From positions 48,530,381-48,594,380 of the forward strand of contig NC_069136.1 in NCBI RefSeq assembly GCF_026914265.1: a stretch of DNA of 64,000 nucleotides, read 5' to 3'. Made by a program: the position numbers and the translations under genes. The stretch is from Mya arenaria (Eukaryota; Mollusca; Bivalvia; Myida; Myidae). Below, one piece after another: positions 38,501 to 50,262 of this stretch. How positions within the stretch are numbered: the stretch's first letter is position 1; every line of letters starts with the position of its first letter. The notes beneath the pieces were generated by a model. It saw only the letters and a list, made by a program, of their open reading frames with translations, was not told where the DNA came from and did not search any database.

Positions 38501-40815
38501 ATGAGAATCAATTCTATGAAACTCAGTGCATCATTTCTATGATAAGTTGAAACTGACTATAAATTCCTTCAATGTCAGCGTGAGAAAAATGGACGATGCC
38601 ATTAAATTTTATTCAAAGATATTTTTTGTATTTTGTGTTAGCAAGTATAATTTCTTGTCAATTTAAACTTCTGTTTTTAAATTATTTAGATATATTGTGT
38701 CATTATGAATTGCATATCATTGCAATAATGTTCGCATTTTCCAGCGGTATTCGTTGACCGTTTTGTATGAAGTAAAGCGTAACACCCCTGAATTCAGAAT
38801 AAACCGTCCCCTTGAAATGTTGCATGTGTTTTATTGATCAGCCACGGGAGTAGCTTATAAATACTTTGTACTGTTTTGTTGAATATTTACCATGTAACTT
38901 GTTGGACTGATTTAATGAATGTTGTCATAAACCTGCCTTTTAATAGGTGTTTTTTTTTATAAAAATGGAATGTGGACGTTCATTTTTTATAGAAAAAAAG
39001 ATACCTCCAATCTGACAGCTGTGCGGGAAAATGACGTCACTCTATTGCATTATGGGACATTTTGGTAAAATTTACCCTAGTAAATTTACCGCCTTGGTAA
39101 TTTCTTTTATACATCGTATTTACCGCCATGGTAATATTACCACGGAATTTACCGGTGGTTTTACATACCGAGGTAATTATTTACCATTGTTTATACAATT
39201 GGCTGCTGAGCTTTGAATTTCGTTCTCTAGTTTTGTCTATGTTGCTCCTCGTGTCAAGCATTGGCCTCAGAAATGTTCAAATATTGATGCATGTACGTCT
39301 GTGTAAGAACTAGCACGTTCTACTTACGCGGCGGTGATGTTGTTGCTGACAGTCAGGTCCCCGAGATCTGCCACACACATAACAGGGATCTGCTTGTCCG
39401 CGCCGGTCTGGTACAGAGCCTTCTTTTGTATAATCACCTTAAACGACTCCTCCTGTAAAGGTCAAGGTCAATGTCATATGTTTTATATGGGCAATAACAC
39501 ACATGCGACAATGGCATGTCCTACTGTTTGCAGCACAGGATTCTTAAAGTGAAGGTGCTTGTTAAATATCTACATTGTTTGAAATACCAAATGGATATTA
39601 CGAATGGTAAAGCTACATCGTACCAACTATAGATAACGTTCAATAACTGAAGTTTTATCATGACGGTTACACGTCAAGGCACTCATTGTATGTTACACGA
39701 TTTGAATCGCTGGTGGTGGTGGACTCCTTTGTGAAGGACTATGTGTTAGGAATGACATATGTTAACTTACGTTCATACAACGAAATTAATTGTAAAAGAG
39801 AGTACGTACCCATTGGAGGTTACACGACGTGAAGTCTATTTCGTGCGAAGATGAAGTGCTGCTGGTGGTCTGACGACATGCGGCGTCCTGTCCCTGGATG
39901 TAGATAATACCCCCATCCTCAGCCCCTGTCACTGTCAACACGAGCTTGCTCTTTGTGCAGCTGTCCACCGTCACTGGTACAGACATTAAATCATGTTAAG
40001 GGGAATATCATAATAGACCGCAGAATTATGGGAGACTATATCATTAATAATAATACCTAGATGCTTTTTCAGGATTGGACTTTAGCAGGGGCGTGACTTT
40101 GGCGAAACTTGAAATGGGCGCCTCTTTCCCCGGAACCTAGACTATAAGCTTTTGATATGATTTGGGTGTTGGCTCTCCCCCAAACACTTTTTTGGCTTAT
40201 ATTGGGTATATTTTAGGGTTTTTTATGCATGTTAATTTTACCATATTGACAAAAAGTTGCTGGAACAAGTTTGCGGGAAGGGTGCGCAATTACCCAGCTT
40301 AATCAGCTTGTGGTACCGGATTTTACGTATCCAATATAAGTATTTGAAAGGAATGTATAAAGTCTTACACTAGTTGTTGTTTGCTTATTTTTAAAGATAT
40401 GGAAGAGCATAAGTCCTTTAGTTATAAGAGATAAATATAAGAACAATCAGTTTGAAAAACAGGAAAATCGTTTTAAATTATTGAACAAAAATGCTTGAAA
40501 AAAACATATCATGGTAGGATACATTGATTGGAAGACAAACAAATGATCCCAGAATGTGGCAATCTATTACTTTGATACAAACCCAAGGTATCAGAACCAT
40601 GTTTATTAAACAATGTCCAAGTCTGCGTTGCCGATCGTGTTCTGTTCAACTGGTTATATACATCGTCTTATTTTCTTCAACAACGACTATTCGTTCCTTA
40701 ACTAAGACACAACCATTACAACATTTTGAAACTTACGGACGGGATCAAACGCGGTCTGTGCAGCGGTCGTGGCCACCAGAACTGCCAAGGCGAGCATGGA
40801 ACATCCGGTTCTCAT
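32551..40815 (-). CDS. ZP domain transmembrane protein, copy B
   Basis: Eight coding exons on the minus strand: 40737-40815, 39810-39973, 39328-39452, 35736-35884, 34152-34212, 33727-33886, 32989-33118, 32551-32735. Each has exactly the same length and phase as in copy A, giving 350 residues. All ten ZP cysteines, both sequons, the RKKR site and the transmembrane segment are kept. By eye the proteins differ at about eight positions: I17T in the signal peptide, S38V and I79L in ZP-N, and five in the cytoplasmic tail (a D-to-S change near the LSGG motif, then H/Q, F/L, N/H, I/M near the C-terminus). Exons 3 to 7 differ only at silent sites. It is an intact, probably functional paralogue. The tail differences are the main clue to any separate role. 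Confidence 0.93.
33275..33556. mobile_element. GC-rich MITE in ZP gene B intron
   Basis: The ends cccccaggaccggggaata and the reverse complement of tatccccggacctggggg are inverted repeats, with repeated gaatagcgggg at the left. The interior is GC-rich. The matching intron of copy A is about 320 bases shorter and lacks it, so insertion followed the duplication. Confidence 0.75.
34400..34514. mobile_element. TTAA palindromic MITE, copy 2 (truncated)
   Basis: Only the left third of the family is present, from ttaaagctgcactctcacag to about gtaaaccaatgg. The break lies next to the hairpin at 34531-34673. Confidence 0.7.
34531..34673. repeat. Near-perfect hairpin with 60-base arms
   Basis: 34531-34590 (aaggaatgaattgcggggtt onward) pairs with 34613-34673 with a single one-base difference and a 22-base loop. 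It lies in intron 4 of ZP gene B and is absent from copy A. Very high arm identity implies a recent origin. A related inverted pair with ends aaggattga and tcaatcctt lies at 35342-35439. Confidence 0.9.
35342..35439. repeat. Small inverted repeat related to the 34531 hairpin
   Basis: The ends aaggattgatcgca and tgcgttcaatcctt are inverted repeats around gaacgcagtaggac and gtcctactgcgttc-like arms. It lies in intron 4 of ZP gene B. Confidence 0.6.
36306..39208. mobile_element. 2.9-kb TIR DNA element in ZP gene B intron 3
   Basis: Starts cagcagccaattgtataaac and ends with its exact reverse complement. Both subterminal zones are packed with tttaccg/cggtaaa words in many orientations. The interior is AT-rich without a recognisable transposase. 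It accounts for most of the length difference between intron 3 of copy B (3.4 kb) and copy A (0.9 kb). A target duplication was not clear. Confidence 0.85.
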
Positions 40816-41455
40816 TGTGAAGGCTTTCTGTAAACAAGAGATAACGTGAACATACCATAGCCATCAGTATGATCCCTTGTGATCTCTATAAACATAATCT
40901 GTTTGTTTCCAAATACATGCACTTACGGTATATTTTTAGTTGTTCGAATGCCATTTTATTTTTAAAACTGTCGCAAATTCGTCTGGGTCAATGATAACGG
41001 TCTGTCGCATATCATAAAGACGGTACTATGACGAGTTTTGCCGGTATAAGAAACTACCCAAAATAACATACCCAAAAGGAGAAGAAATAGCGGTCAGAAA
41101 TTTAGCAATGCAATAATTGGGTTAAGAACACATCGGTCGGTCGGGAAACCGGATTTTTATATTTAATTTTGTTAAACCTAACACGTATTTGCTGAAAGCC
41201 TCTTATGTCTACAAAAATAATATATTTATGGCTGTCTTACGAAAAACATTGTCAACCTAAATAGATTTCACAATGATGTTACAAATTGTGTTTTTCGTTT
41301 CTCAAATTTGACAATTCAATGAGTTCATTCATTGCTATTAAAAATGAATCGATGAACGATAAAAGACAAAAACGTTTTTTATCTGTGAAAAAAATATGTG
41401 TGCGTTTATGTTTTCAATTGTAAAACGTGTTTCTTCTTTGAACAAACATAAATGA

Positions 41456-41771
41456 GCCGATTGTTCAGAACTTTGTTAAAGTTAACAACGTTATTAATAT
41501 CATCGTTGTTAACATCATCGTTGTTAACATCATCGTTGTTAACATCATCGTTGTTAACATCATCGTTGTTAACATTCAAATCAATATTGCTCTAAGTTTC
41601 ACAGATACACTTATGATGTGCAGTATTCCTAACAAGAGGTGAGACGACTGTTTCAACTGTACTTGTTTTATTTAAACAAACGAGCCGATCAGCAAATATT
41701 TCACCTTTAAAAGTTAACCACGAAGTTGTTAATCCCGTTATTAACTTTAACAAAGTTCTGAACAATCGGGC
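41456..41771. mobile_element. MITE containing a 15-bp minisatellite
   Basis: The ends gattgttcagaactttgtta and their reverse complement, about 35 bases each, bracket five copies of aacatcatcgttgtt at 41500-41575. It lies in the 5' intron of ZP gene B and is absent from copy A. Confidence 0.75.
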
Positions 41772-41872
41772 CATTGTATAATATGACAACAACATCAACG
41801 ACAAAGTAACGTTTGACGCAACATGAGGTTTTTGTTTAATCTTTACTTTTGCTGATGTGTGGTATCAATTTA

Positions 41873-42037
41873 CCGTCGAAACTCGCTATGTCAAACTCTG
41901 TTATCTCGATGCTTTGGTTATGTCGAACTTTCTTCGGATTTGTTGGGTTAAGTTATACACTTCGGTTAAATCGAATGTTCGTTATCTCAAAGTCATTCCC
42001 GAGGCCCCAATGACTTCGAGATAGCGAGTTTTGACTG
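41873..42037. mobile_element. pogo/Tigger-like MITE
   Basis: The ends ccgtcgaaactcgctatgtc and cagtcaaaactcgctatctc (reverse complement of the right end) are flanked by TA on both sides. The interior repeats gttatctc and tcgaac words. The terminal motif matches a pogo-like MITE type common in invertebrates, recalled from general knowledge. Confidence 0.65.
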
Positions 42038-42158
42038 TATCACCCCTATCATGAACGTGTTTGTGTTCAGAGCAACTGAAATTCCAATCAAAACTAAACA
42101 CTTTCTTCTGCGCCAGGCATAAACCTTATCAAAATTGTAAAAGGAAAAAAGTACTTAC

Positions 42159-42212
42159 AGGTATTTCTGGTCAGTCACAAAGCCACTGAGACAGCGTCAA
42201 AGTTTGTTATGC
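42159..42212 (-). other. Noncoding first exon of ZP gene B (approximate 5' end)
   Basis: Aligns with 18771-18825 and uses the same donor, cct|gtaagtac. It joins the acceptor at 40827. Confidence 0.65.
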
Positions 42213-42232
42213 CTTCACCCCTCAAAGTGTTC

Positions 42233-42241
42233 ATATATATA
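42233..42241 (-). promoter_or_regulatory. TATA box, ZP gene B
   Basis: TATATATA at the same place relative to the first exon as in copy A. About 200 bases upstream are conserved, with an inverted CCAAT motif and tatgacatataactga. Confidence 0.65.
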
Positions 42242-42481
42242 CCGGTTAATTTTCATTGGATTAGCACCAGTGCCGCGATGTTTTATTACTTTCTTACATT
42301 TTATGTCCACTGCGACACGTGTATAATCACATTATGACTTTGTTATTATAAAACCCGAACCAGGTTAAAGGCGTCAAATATTAATGACTTTTTTCTGGAA
42401 ACGTATTGGTCAAATGGCATAACAATGAAGGTCACCGACTATTTCGGTCAGTATGACATATAACTGACGTGAAACATTCGG

Positions 42482-43245
42482 CAGGATGGGAGTACAATAA
42501 TAATAAAGTTTTCTTCTAGTTATATTATGTGTGTTATTCAGGAGCTGGTGCAGGCGCCCTTTGTAGGAATTTTACATTAAACTCTGAATAAGTTAGCAGT
42601 TAGTGTTGATCTTCTAAACGAGGAGTCGACGCCGGGCTGTGCTTGGGCCTCTTCCCAATAAAGTTCGCAATGCTTAACATCGTGAAAATCCAAGCGAAAC
42701 TCCGTTTTTAGCGCAAATTTTCTTTGTATTGGCGAGCTGCTCATATTTATGATAATAAACATGGATAATGCAACAATTTATAAACTTCGAAATGGCAAAT
42801 AACTAGTTTACTGAAGTAGCTGTCTAGATAGATTGGTAGTGTTCTCTGCTTGGTGCTTATCCTCATGGTTCTTTGAAGAACATGAGAACCATGTTCCTGA
42901 ATATTTACATGCTTATGGAGCGTGAGTAAAGTTAGATAATTTAATGTATTTAAAAGTTGACAGGTTTCACCAGTGTTTTGTCACGCTATTTTTAGAAACG
43001 CGAAAGTAGTTCCGAGATTACACACGGTACTCGCATGATACGGAATCAGAAAACGACAGTATCATGATACGGGTTTTTCAATAAGCCATGCTGTATTTTC
43101 ACTGTTGGATATGGAAAAGGAAATTGATAAGCATATAATAAAATAAAGATATTGTTAGGACATCTACCCATTTCATCAGTAACGTTTACGAAAATAAGCA
43201 GAGTAAGGCTTACGACTAAGATATCTGATTGAAACGGAGCAGCCA
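42482..43245. other. Intergenic DNA, nothing recognised
   Basis: No supported exon, TIR or array. Confidence 0.4.
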
Positions 43246-43640
43246 TCATGTTTAAAGTGGCACACCTATTCAAAATCAATACATACACATGTATAACAAA
43301 CATCAGTTTTGACTGGTAAACCTTTAACAACTTACTAAATAATTCATTTATGGAAACTATTAATTACTGATGACAAGAATGTAACCGTGTATTTAATAGC
43401 AGAAAGCGCAAAAATATTAAGTGATTGGTGAATGCTAAAAGATTTACTGTGGTATACTTTAGTCTCAAAAGGTAGAAATACTGTGTTTTAAGCTCATTTC
43501 TTTCAAATTCAACTCAGTATCCTTCACAAGAACCATTGTTTTCGACATTTATTTATCCTTTTTGGAATATTAAAACGATATTATTAAATGTGGTAAATCT
43601 TATATGGGAGTAAGAGTGCAAGACCAAAAATAAACACTAA
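43246..43640. mobile_element. Solo arm of the 1-2375 inverted-repeat family
   Basis: Matches 2025-2375 (reverse complement) and 1-245 (direct). Shared runs include aatcaatacatacacatgta, taataaca-type words and aaaatattaagtgattggtg. Only one arm is seen here. Confidence 0.75.
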
Positions 43641-43979
43641 CTATCACATCTAAACCACGAAACGTTTTTTTTTATTTCAAGCACTTGAAAACATGTTAAC
43701 ACTTTAGAATATTTAAAAAGTTATGTGAAACTTTATGTACCGCCTCTGCTTGAAGTGCGAACTGCATGTATCCTTGTCCATCAATTTTTCAATAAATCAG
43801 AAGTTCCGGGTGACAAAGGCTTTTTACCATGCCTTTGAAGGTTCCAAATTGACCATATTTCCCAATCACATGCATTTCTTAAACGCATGTTTAAAATGAG
43901 ACCATATTTAACGTCTTGAGTCTACAACCAATCAGAAGACAAAAAGGTATTTTGTGCTGATTAAATGCTTTCAAAGGAG

Positions 43980-44425
43980 CAAAGATGAATAGTATAAGTA
44001 TCTTCTATGGCCGAGAGTGTAAGATAGGTTCATCCCGACCGGAGCGTATGGTGTTTTGCGGAAACGAGGTTTCATGAGGGTTGGGATGAACCTTTCTTAC
44101 ACGAGCGGCTATGGTAGATGCTTTTCCTTAGTTTAACAAAAATTAAGTTAAAATGTATTTTTTTCTGGAACTCTTTTGTTCGTAGTGAAAATAAATGCGT
44201 ATGGATATGTGATAATTCGTGATTGTCATGGATATGCGCGCAGTGATTCAGATTGTGTTAATAGTCAAATCGGTCTTTAAATAGTTCTGGGGAGAGTAAA
44301 GCATTATTTCACGAAAGGTGAAAACCTTTTTATGGTGACAATTGAAGCGAGAAATAATTAATAAGCATTCTAAATATTGCCACAAGACAAGGTTTCGATG
44401 ATGCTGCAGACGACCGTCTTCAACA
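43980..44425. repeat. Dispersed repeat, partner of 29757-30165, with terminal hairpin
   Basis: 44090-44425 aligns with 29790-30160. At 44008-44097 gtaagataggttcatccc and gggatgaacctttcttac form an inverted pair about 50 bases apart. Confidence 0.7.
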
Positions 44426-44591
44426 AGGGAGGTAATTACAATGTGATGACCATTAAAAAGGACGTCCATACGGGTACTTGTGAGTTTAACATGTTTAAGT
44501 TAATAATACAATACGTGAAATAAAGCGTGAGGAAGGCATAACTAAAGCCTTTATATTTCTCCATAATATTTGTTTTCTTAAATATATAGCC

Positions 44592-44888
44592 TAAAAACTG
44601 CACTCTCACAGATATACCACTTTTACAAATTTTTTGTCTTGGAAAGAGCAAATTTTTGCATAAACATCTTCAAACCTATGATATGAGATTGCTGACAAAA
44701 AATCAGATATTTCCGTTCGAAAATTAATGGCATAAAACATCAATTTTTGATCTTAAATATAAAACTATGCGTTCTAATCATTTGTCGGCAGGCTTATATA
44801 ACTGGTTTCCATGGATTTTCGCAAAATTCTCGTTCCAAGACAATAAAAAAGTTGTCAAAACGTTCAATCTGTGAGAGTGCAGCTTTAA
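44592..44888. mobile_element. TTAA palindromic MITE, copy 3
   Basis: From aaactgcactctcacagat to gtgagagtgcagctttaa. Internally shortened compared with copy 1. Confidence 0.75.
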
Positions 44889-45162
44889 ATACATGTATCG
44901 CTATTTTTTCATGGATATTTTGATTAACGAATAATTCAACAAATGTTATCATATTTGTTCGTACATAATAAATCTTACCGATGTGTGTTTTGCTAATATC
45001 AGTAGTTTTACATTCAAGAAAAAAATGATACTTATCTTCGACCTCATTTCACATATTACATTGTCAGTATGTAAACAGAAGAGCTAGCTAGTTGTAATCT
45101 GTGTGCAGGTACTCTTATTCTCGACGAAGCAATTCTAAATTTAGCAAAATAAACAATTAAGT

Positions 45163-45458
45163 TTCTTGGAACGAGCCAAGTTTTGTGAAAATGCATGGAA
45201 ACCAGTGTTATAAGACTGCTGACAAAAATCAGATCGCAGGTTTTCATATTTATTTTCAAAAATTATGTTTTATTCATTTTTCTTAAAGCGTTAGAAACGC
45301 TTTTAGCCATAAGTCATTAATCTTCGAACGTGAATATGAAACACTGCGGTCTGATCTTTTGTGTTTTATAGATATTTACGCAAAAATTGGCTCATTCCAA
45401 GACAAAAATATAAAAAAAAAGCTGTCAAAGCGGTAAATCTGTGAGAGTGCAGCTTTAA
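45163..45458. mobile_element. TTAA palindromic MITE, copy 4 (5' part missing)
   Basis: Starts inside the family at ttggaacgagccaa and runs to gtgagagtgcagctttaa. The outer left terminus is absent. Confidence 0.75.
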
Positions 45459-46689
45459 CACATGTGTTCTAGCTTTACTATGTCATAAAGGTAAACGACT
45501 ATGACCTGTAATGTTACAAGCCCCTGACACATATTCTGGAAAAAATGTTTAAAAAGAATATTGTTAAACCACGGTTCAAAATATTAACGATAACTTTCTC
45601 CATATCCTTATTGCTTGTGTTGCATCGATCGATGTAACATTCTTGTCATTTCCTTGCAAAAAACAACACCACAAAACAATTCACATATTGGCACCTTTTT
45701 CCATGCATTATCGGCTGATTTTCGGTCCGAAGTTTAGCGGTATTTAGCCCGATATTAGCACGTTCAAGCGACAATAACCGAAAATGACGAAACATTTTTT
45801 AACACATTGTCATATGGCCTTATATAAAGGGTAAACATATCAAGCACAGTATACAAGGGCAGTAATGTCAGGTGCGTCCATGCTTCCCGGTGCATTGTTT
45901 TTGGAGATAAACGTCCTCGATTCGGTGAGTATTACCACTGTTTTCTATATGTTACAACGATATTTTTTAGAAACGACCTTGTGCACCGAATGAAGAGCAA
46001 TTGCTCGTTTATGAAGACGCTTGTTTTAGATCAAAATAATGTCTGTATTAAAATATCTCGTGAAAGCAATGCACGTTCTTACTAGGCTTCCCGACTCACT
46101 CAATACATTTTTTGATTCAAAACAACTATTTAATACCGTTCTCTTGCGTACAAACCCCACCCGATGCTTTGTTCTGGGCAATAACAGTATTGCTATTGTT
46201 TTCCGAATGCAGACAGCCAATTTTGGAGTTAAATCGGCTCATTTACGAAAATGCTTGCTGGTTCATTCTGTACATTTTAGAACCTAGGTTCATCCCAAAT
46301 CTGGAAGATCTATGGCACACTATATTTACCCGAATAACCGGTCGTTTTGTTTTAGTTTTTCAAAAATATTAATTTTGTTAATTATTTAATTAAATAAGAG
46401 GGTGTACAGATATATAATTTATATATTCAAGGAATAAAAGATGAAACGAAAGAAGAGATCAAACCTGAATCTAAATAGACAAAAAACAAAACGTTTTAAG
46501 GTAGTCCATATAAACGACATAATAAATGAACTCTGCATACTTGATGATAAAATAAAAATAGAGGTTCTTTATATATATATTAAGGCACTATACACCAGAT
46601 TGGCACCAAAAAAGGTTTTCTTTTTGTAAAGAAATTCAGGACAAGTATTTAAGGAAATGTTTTACTCTTTCATATCATTAATGTAGAAA

Positions 46690-46895
46690 AAAAATCGAGT
46701 TGGAGACCAGGTTGGAACCGGTGTCGCCAAAATTGCAGTCCAGTGTGGTATCCACTGTGCTACGAAGGCTTACCCTTAACGGGTGGAATATTTGAGTTAT
46801 ATACCTAACTTGGTTATATCACGTGATGACATCGACTAGCGAATCACGCATTACGGGAATGAATTCCACTAGGAAGACATACCTAGTATTTTTTT
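46690..46895 (-). mobile_element. tRNA-related SINE
   Basis: On the minus strand the segment starts with the module shared with 11096-11205. A tRNA-like part follows: tagcacagtggataccac (box A-like) and ccggttccaacctgg (box B-like). It ends near a T-rich run. It is nested inside the 45854-48361 element. Confidence 0.55.
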
Positions 46896-47330
46896 TTAAT
46901 TGAAAAAAATACGAAAAAAACAGCGAAAAATATATTAATTTTGAACTATGTGGTACTTCGGTTAGTAAGTTTCATTGCATTGTACAAATCGATACGAAGT
47001 TTATGTCAGGTTTCGATAATTTTCTCTCTTTTTCGTTATTTCATCATACGGAGTACAGCCCCTTTAAAAATTGCTAATGTAATAATGTAAGGTAAAATTG
47101 TGGAATATTTAAAACTAACTTTTCAGGAAATAGCGATGAAAAGGAAGTAAGAATTTACCTTAAAGAGTGTGCTATATGTTTTCTCTGGAAATCGAAATAA
47201 AAAAGGAGACAACCTGCAGGAAACAGTCAACAATATGAGGTCTTAAAACTGTTTTATGTAAAGACATAACTGTCTTGACGTACTATATAACCTCCAAAAA
47301 TAATGTCAGTTCTACTTTAAGTAGAGAGCC

Positions 47331-47828
47331 CTGTCAGAGTGTGTATACCACGTGATAAATAATGTCATAAACGCTACGTCCGAAAACAAAATTTTGCTTC
47401 GAATGAAGACTTTAAACAAAGATAACTTTCCTATTTCTTCACCATTTTAAATAAAATAAAGCGCAGTCTACGCCGCTAACGGAGCCCCGCCTTGGGTCGT
47501 TTACCAGTGTTTGATTGAGAGTTTAGTTTCTTAAAACACTTCGACAAAACTTCACAATACGGCCGTCTGACGGAGCACTGTCAAAACATTATTTTGGAAA
47601 CAGGTTTGTCGAAGTGTTTGTTGAAACTAATTGCATTATCAAACTCCGGTAAAACAACGAAGGCGGGACTCCTTAGGTTGCATAGACTGTCCTTTGTTTC
47701 ATTTAAAATGGTGTTGTGATTGAAAAGTTATCTTCGATTTAAGTCTTCATTTTAAGCAGAAAGATGCCTTCCGACGTAGCATATAATTATGACGTAATTT
47801 ATCACGAGGTATACACACACTGCCTGAA
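47331..47828. mobile_element. Nested palindromic MITE
   Basis: The left end ctgtcagagtgtgtatacca and the reverse complement of the right end, ttcaggcagtgtgtgtatac, pair. The arms extend inward for about 200 bases (cgtgataaat, atgaagactta). It lies inside the larger element. Confidence 0.7.
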
Positions 47829-48361
47829 CAAAATTACCCTTCTTAGACGTGCTTTAGAACATATACATGAATTTAAAAAAAATCGTTATTTTAATGTGCC
47901 ATAGATCTTCCAGATTTGGGATGAACCTAGGTTCTAAAAATGTTCAGAATGAACCAGCAAGCATTTTCGTAAATGAGCCGTTTTAACTCCAAAATTGGCT
48001 GTCTGCATTCAAAAAACAATAGCAATACTATTATTGTCCAAAACAAAGCATCGGGTGGGGTTTGTTTGCAAGAGAACGGTATTAAATAGTTGTTTTGAAG
48101 CAAAATATGCATTGAGTGAGTCGGGAAGCCTAGTAAGAACGTGCATTGTTTTCACGAGATATTTTAATACAGACATTAATTTGATCTAAAACAAGCGTCT
48201 TCGTAAACGAGCAATTGCTTATCATTCGGTGCACAAGGTCGTTTCTAAAAATTATCGTTGAAACATATAGAAAACAGTGGTAATACTTACCGAATCGAGG
48301 ACGTTTTTCACTCAAAATAATGAACCGGGAAGAATGGACGCACCTGACATTACTGCCCTTG

Positions 48362-49535
48362 GTATAGCGTAAAATTCAAACAGTAAACCTCGTGCATATA
48401 TATGAGGAGGTTAATACGTGAATTTATAACTAATGGTGAAAAATAACAATGGTAAATCATTTCAAATGGACTCATGTATTTAAGCAATATTTAGATCTAG
48501 AAATTTAAAACAATTATGAAATATCTAAAACCTCCATACAAATGGATATAGTGAAATTATTCAAGTGTGAGAAGAATAATTGATTTAGGACAAAAATATG
48601 AGACTCTTCATATTAGTAACGGAGATGACTTACTTGTTTCTACTTTCGATACGTGCGTTTTACGTTACGTCGTGCGAGCGAAACTAGGGGCAAGCGTCAC
48701 TTCCGTCTGTCACCGTGAAGGTATAAATGTACATTTGGAAAACTAAAAAGGTTTGGCTGTATTTCATTTGGAAATAACTCTATTCTAGTTAATGTTTACT
48801 TATTTTCGAAGTATTTATTACAATACTTCTTGTATCGTAGGTGACTAAAACATTAAGACCAAATTTAAATCGTACGAGGGTATCACCACTTTCCCTCTTG
48901 GTAACAGTATTACCATTTAATTTTGAAACGGATTTCCGCTTAATTTTGAACTGCAATCCGGAATACCGTTGTTGGTGGCTGTTGTTTGTTTATTCCTCAA
49001 GCAAGAACGGATATTGGCTGTTTTAAGTATACGTTAATGCTTATTTTGGAGTTTTTATGTGAAATAAATTATCCACCATAACGTTTTTTTTATAATACTT
49101 ACACATGAATGATAATATTAAATAATGGATGAGATTGTTTCTGTTTACGAACAAGGTACGGCCCTTCGACATTTACAAGCAGTGTTATATAAACGACGAT
49201 CGAACGAAGCCCGCAGAAATAAAATTTGCATCCGACCAAAAGTGATGCATGTCACAACCTAACATAAAGGGCGTTTTTGATGGAATCTATACCGGTTCCA
49301 CGAGGTGTGATCTTGTCGTAACAGTTTCAAACAAACTATCGAATGAAATTGAATATATTCAAAATTAATGGCAATATGCTAAAGCCCCGCAATGTTTTGA
49401 TACCGACCACAAAACCATGCTTTTTTGGAACTTCAACGAAAACCTTCGAAACAGTTCTCCTTAACTGCCGAAACCCTTGAAACTAAAACTGAAACTAGCC
49501 TTTGGTATCAACAAAAGCGCCTATAGTGTTTCGTA
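48362..49535. other. Intergenic DNA with one dispersed match
   Basis: 48598-48705 matches 19289-19395 (gttacgtcgtgcgagcg shared). Otherwise nothing recognised. Confidence 0.5.
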
Positions 49536-50222
49536 CAGAATGCCGTTAGGGCCATCGCCTATGAATGTGTTGATCTAAAACGCGATACTCGAAAGTACGA
49601 TGATGAAAACGCGAAATCACGACACTACGATGGTGAAAACACGACAGTACGGTGATGAAAACACGACATAACGATAACGAAAACGCGATAATACGACAGT
49701 ACGATGATGATAATGCGATAAACAATCGTGTTTTCACCATCGTACCGTCGCGTTTTCACCATCGTAGTTTCGTGATTTAGCGTGTTCAACATCGTAGTAT
49801 CGTACTGTCGTGTTTTCTTCATCGTTCTGTCGCGTTTACATCATCGTATTATCGCATTTTCATCATCGTACTGTAGTGTTTTCATCATCGTACTATCGCG
49901 TTTTCAGCATCGTACTGTCGTGATTTCATCATCGTATTGTCGTGTTTTCATCATCGTACTATCGTCTTCCGGTGCGCATGCGCAAAGAAGAATTGACCAT
50001 CCATGTAATATAATGTCGGTTTCAGGGGTGCTTGTATTAAGTCATTGAATCATGTCTTCATCTGAAACTTTTATCACGCATTTTACATTGAACTGAAATA
50101 CTGTTCATTAAAAGCTAAAACAACGATTGACACAAAAAAGATTAAATAATGAATTGTCTTTATACAATAATACCAACCAGTCAAAACAGGATCTTCGAAC
50201 AGTTTTCCAAATGCAATACTTC

Positions 50223-50262
<40 letters not shown>

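Larger units (their letters stand above)
31905..42480. repeat. Segmental duplication, copy B (with ZP gene B)
   Basis: Direct, colinear partner of 10725-19080. Landmarks: tatgtaggtggtaaaatcg at 31920, gttgactgtcgctgat at about 32256, all eight coding exons, the first exon, TATA box and upstream aacgtattggtcaaatg. Copy B is longer mainly because of insertions at 33275-33556, 34400-34673, 36306-39208 and 41456-42037. Confidence 0.85.
45854..48361. mobile_element. 2.5-kb TIR element with GTATA target duplication
   Basis: Arms of about 470 bases, 45854-46320 and 47890-48361, are highly similar inverted repeats starting caagggcagtaatgtcaggt. GTATA directly flanks both ends (45849-45853 and 48362-48366). 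The interior holds a tRNA-like SINE (46690-46895) and a second palindrome (47331-47828). No transposase was recognised. The open frames in the arms are mirror images of each other and not genes. Confidence 0.8.

Noticed and set aside
46039..46372. Open frames in the 45854-48361 arms
   Set aside because: The same frames reappear on the opposite strand in the other arm. They are mirror images of a terminal inverted repeat without domain signals.
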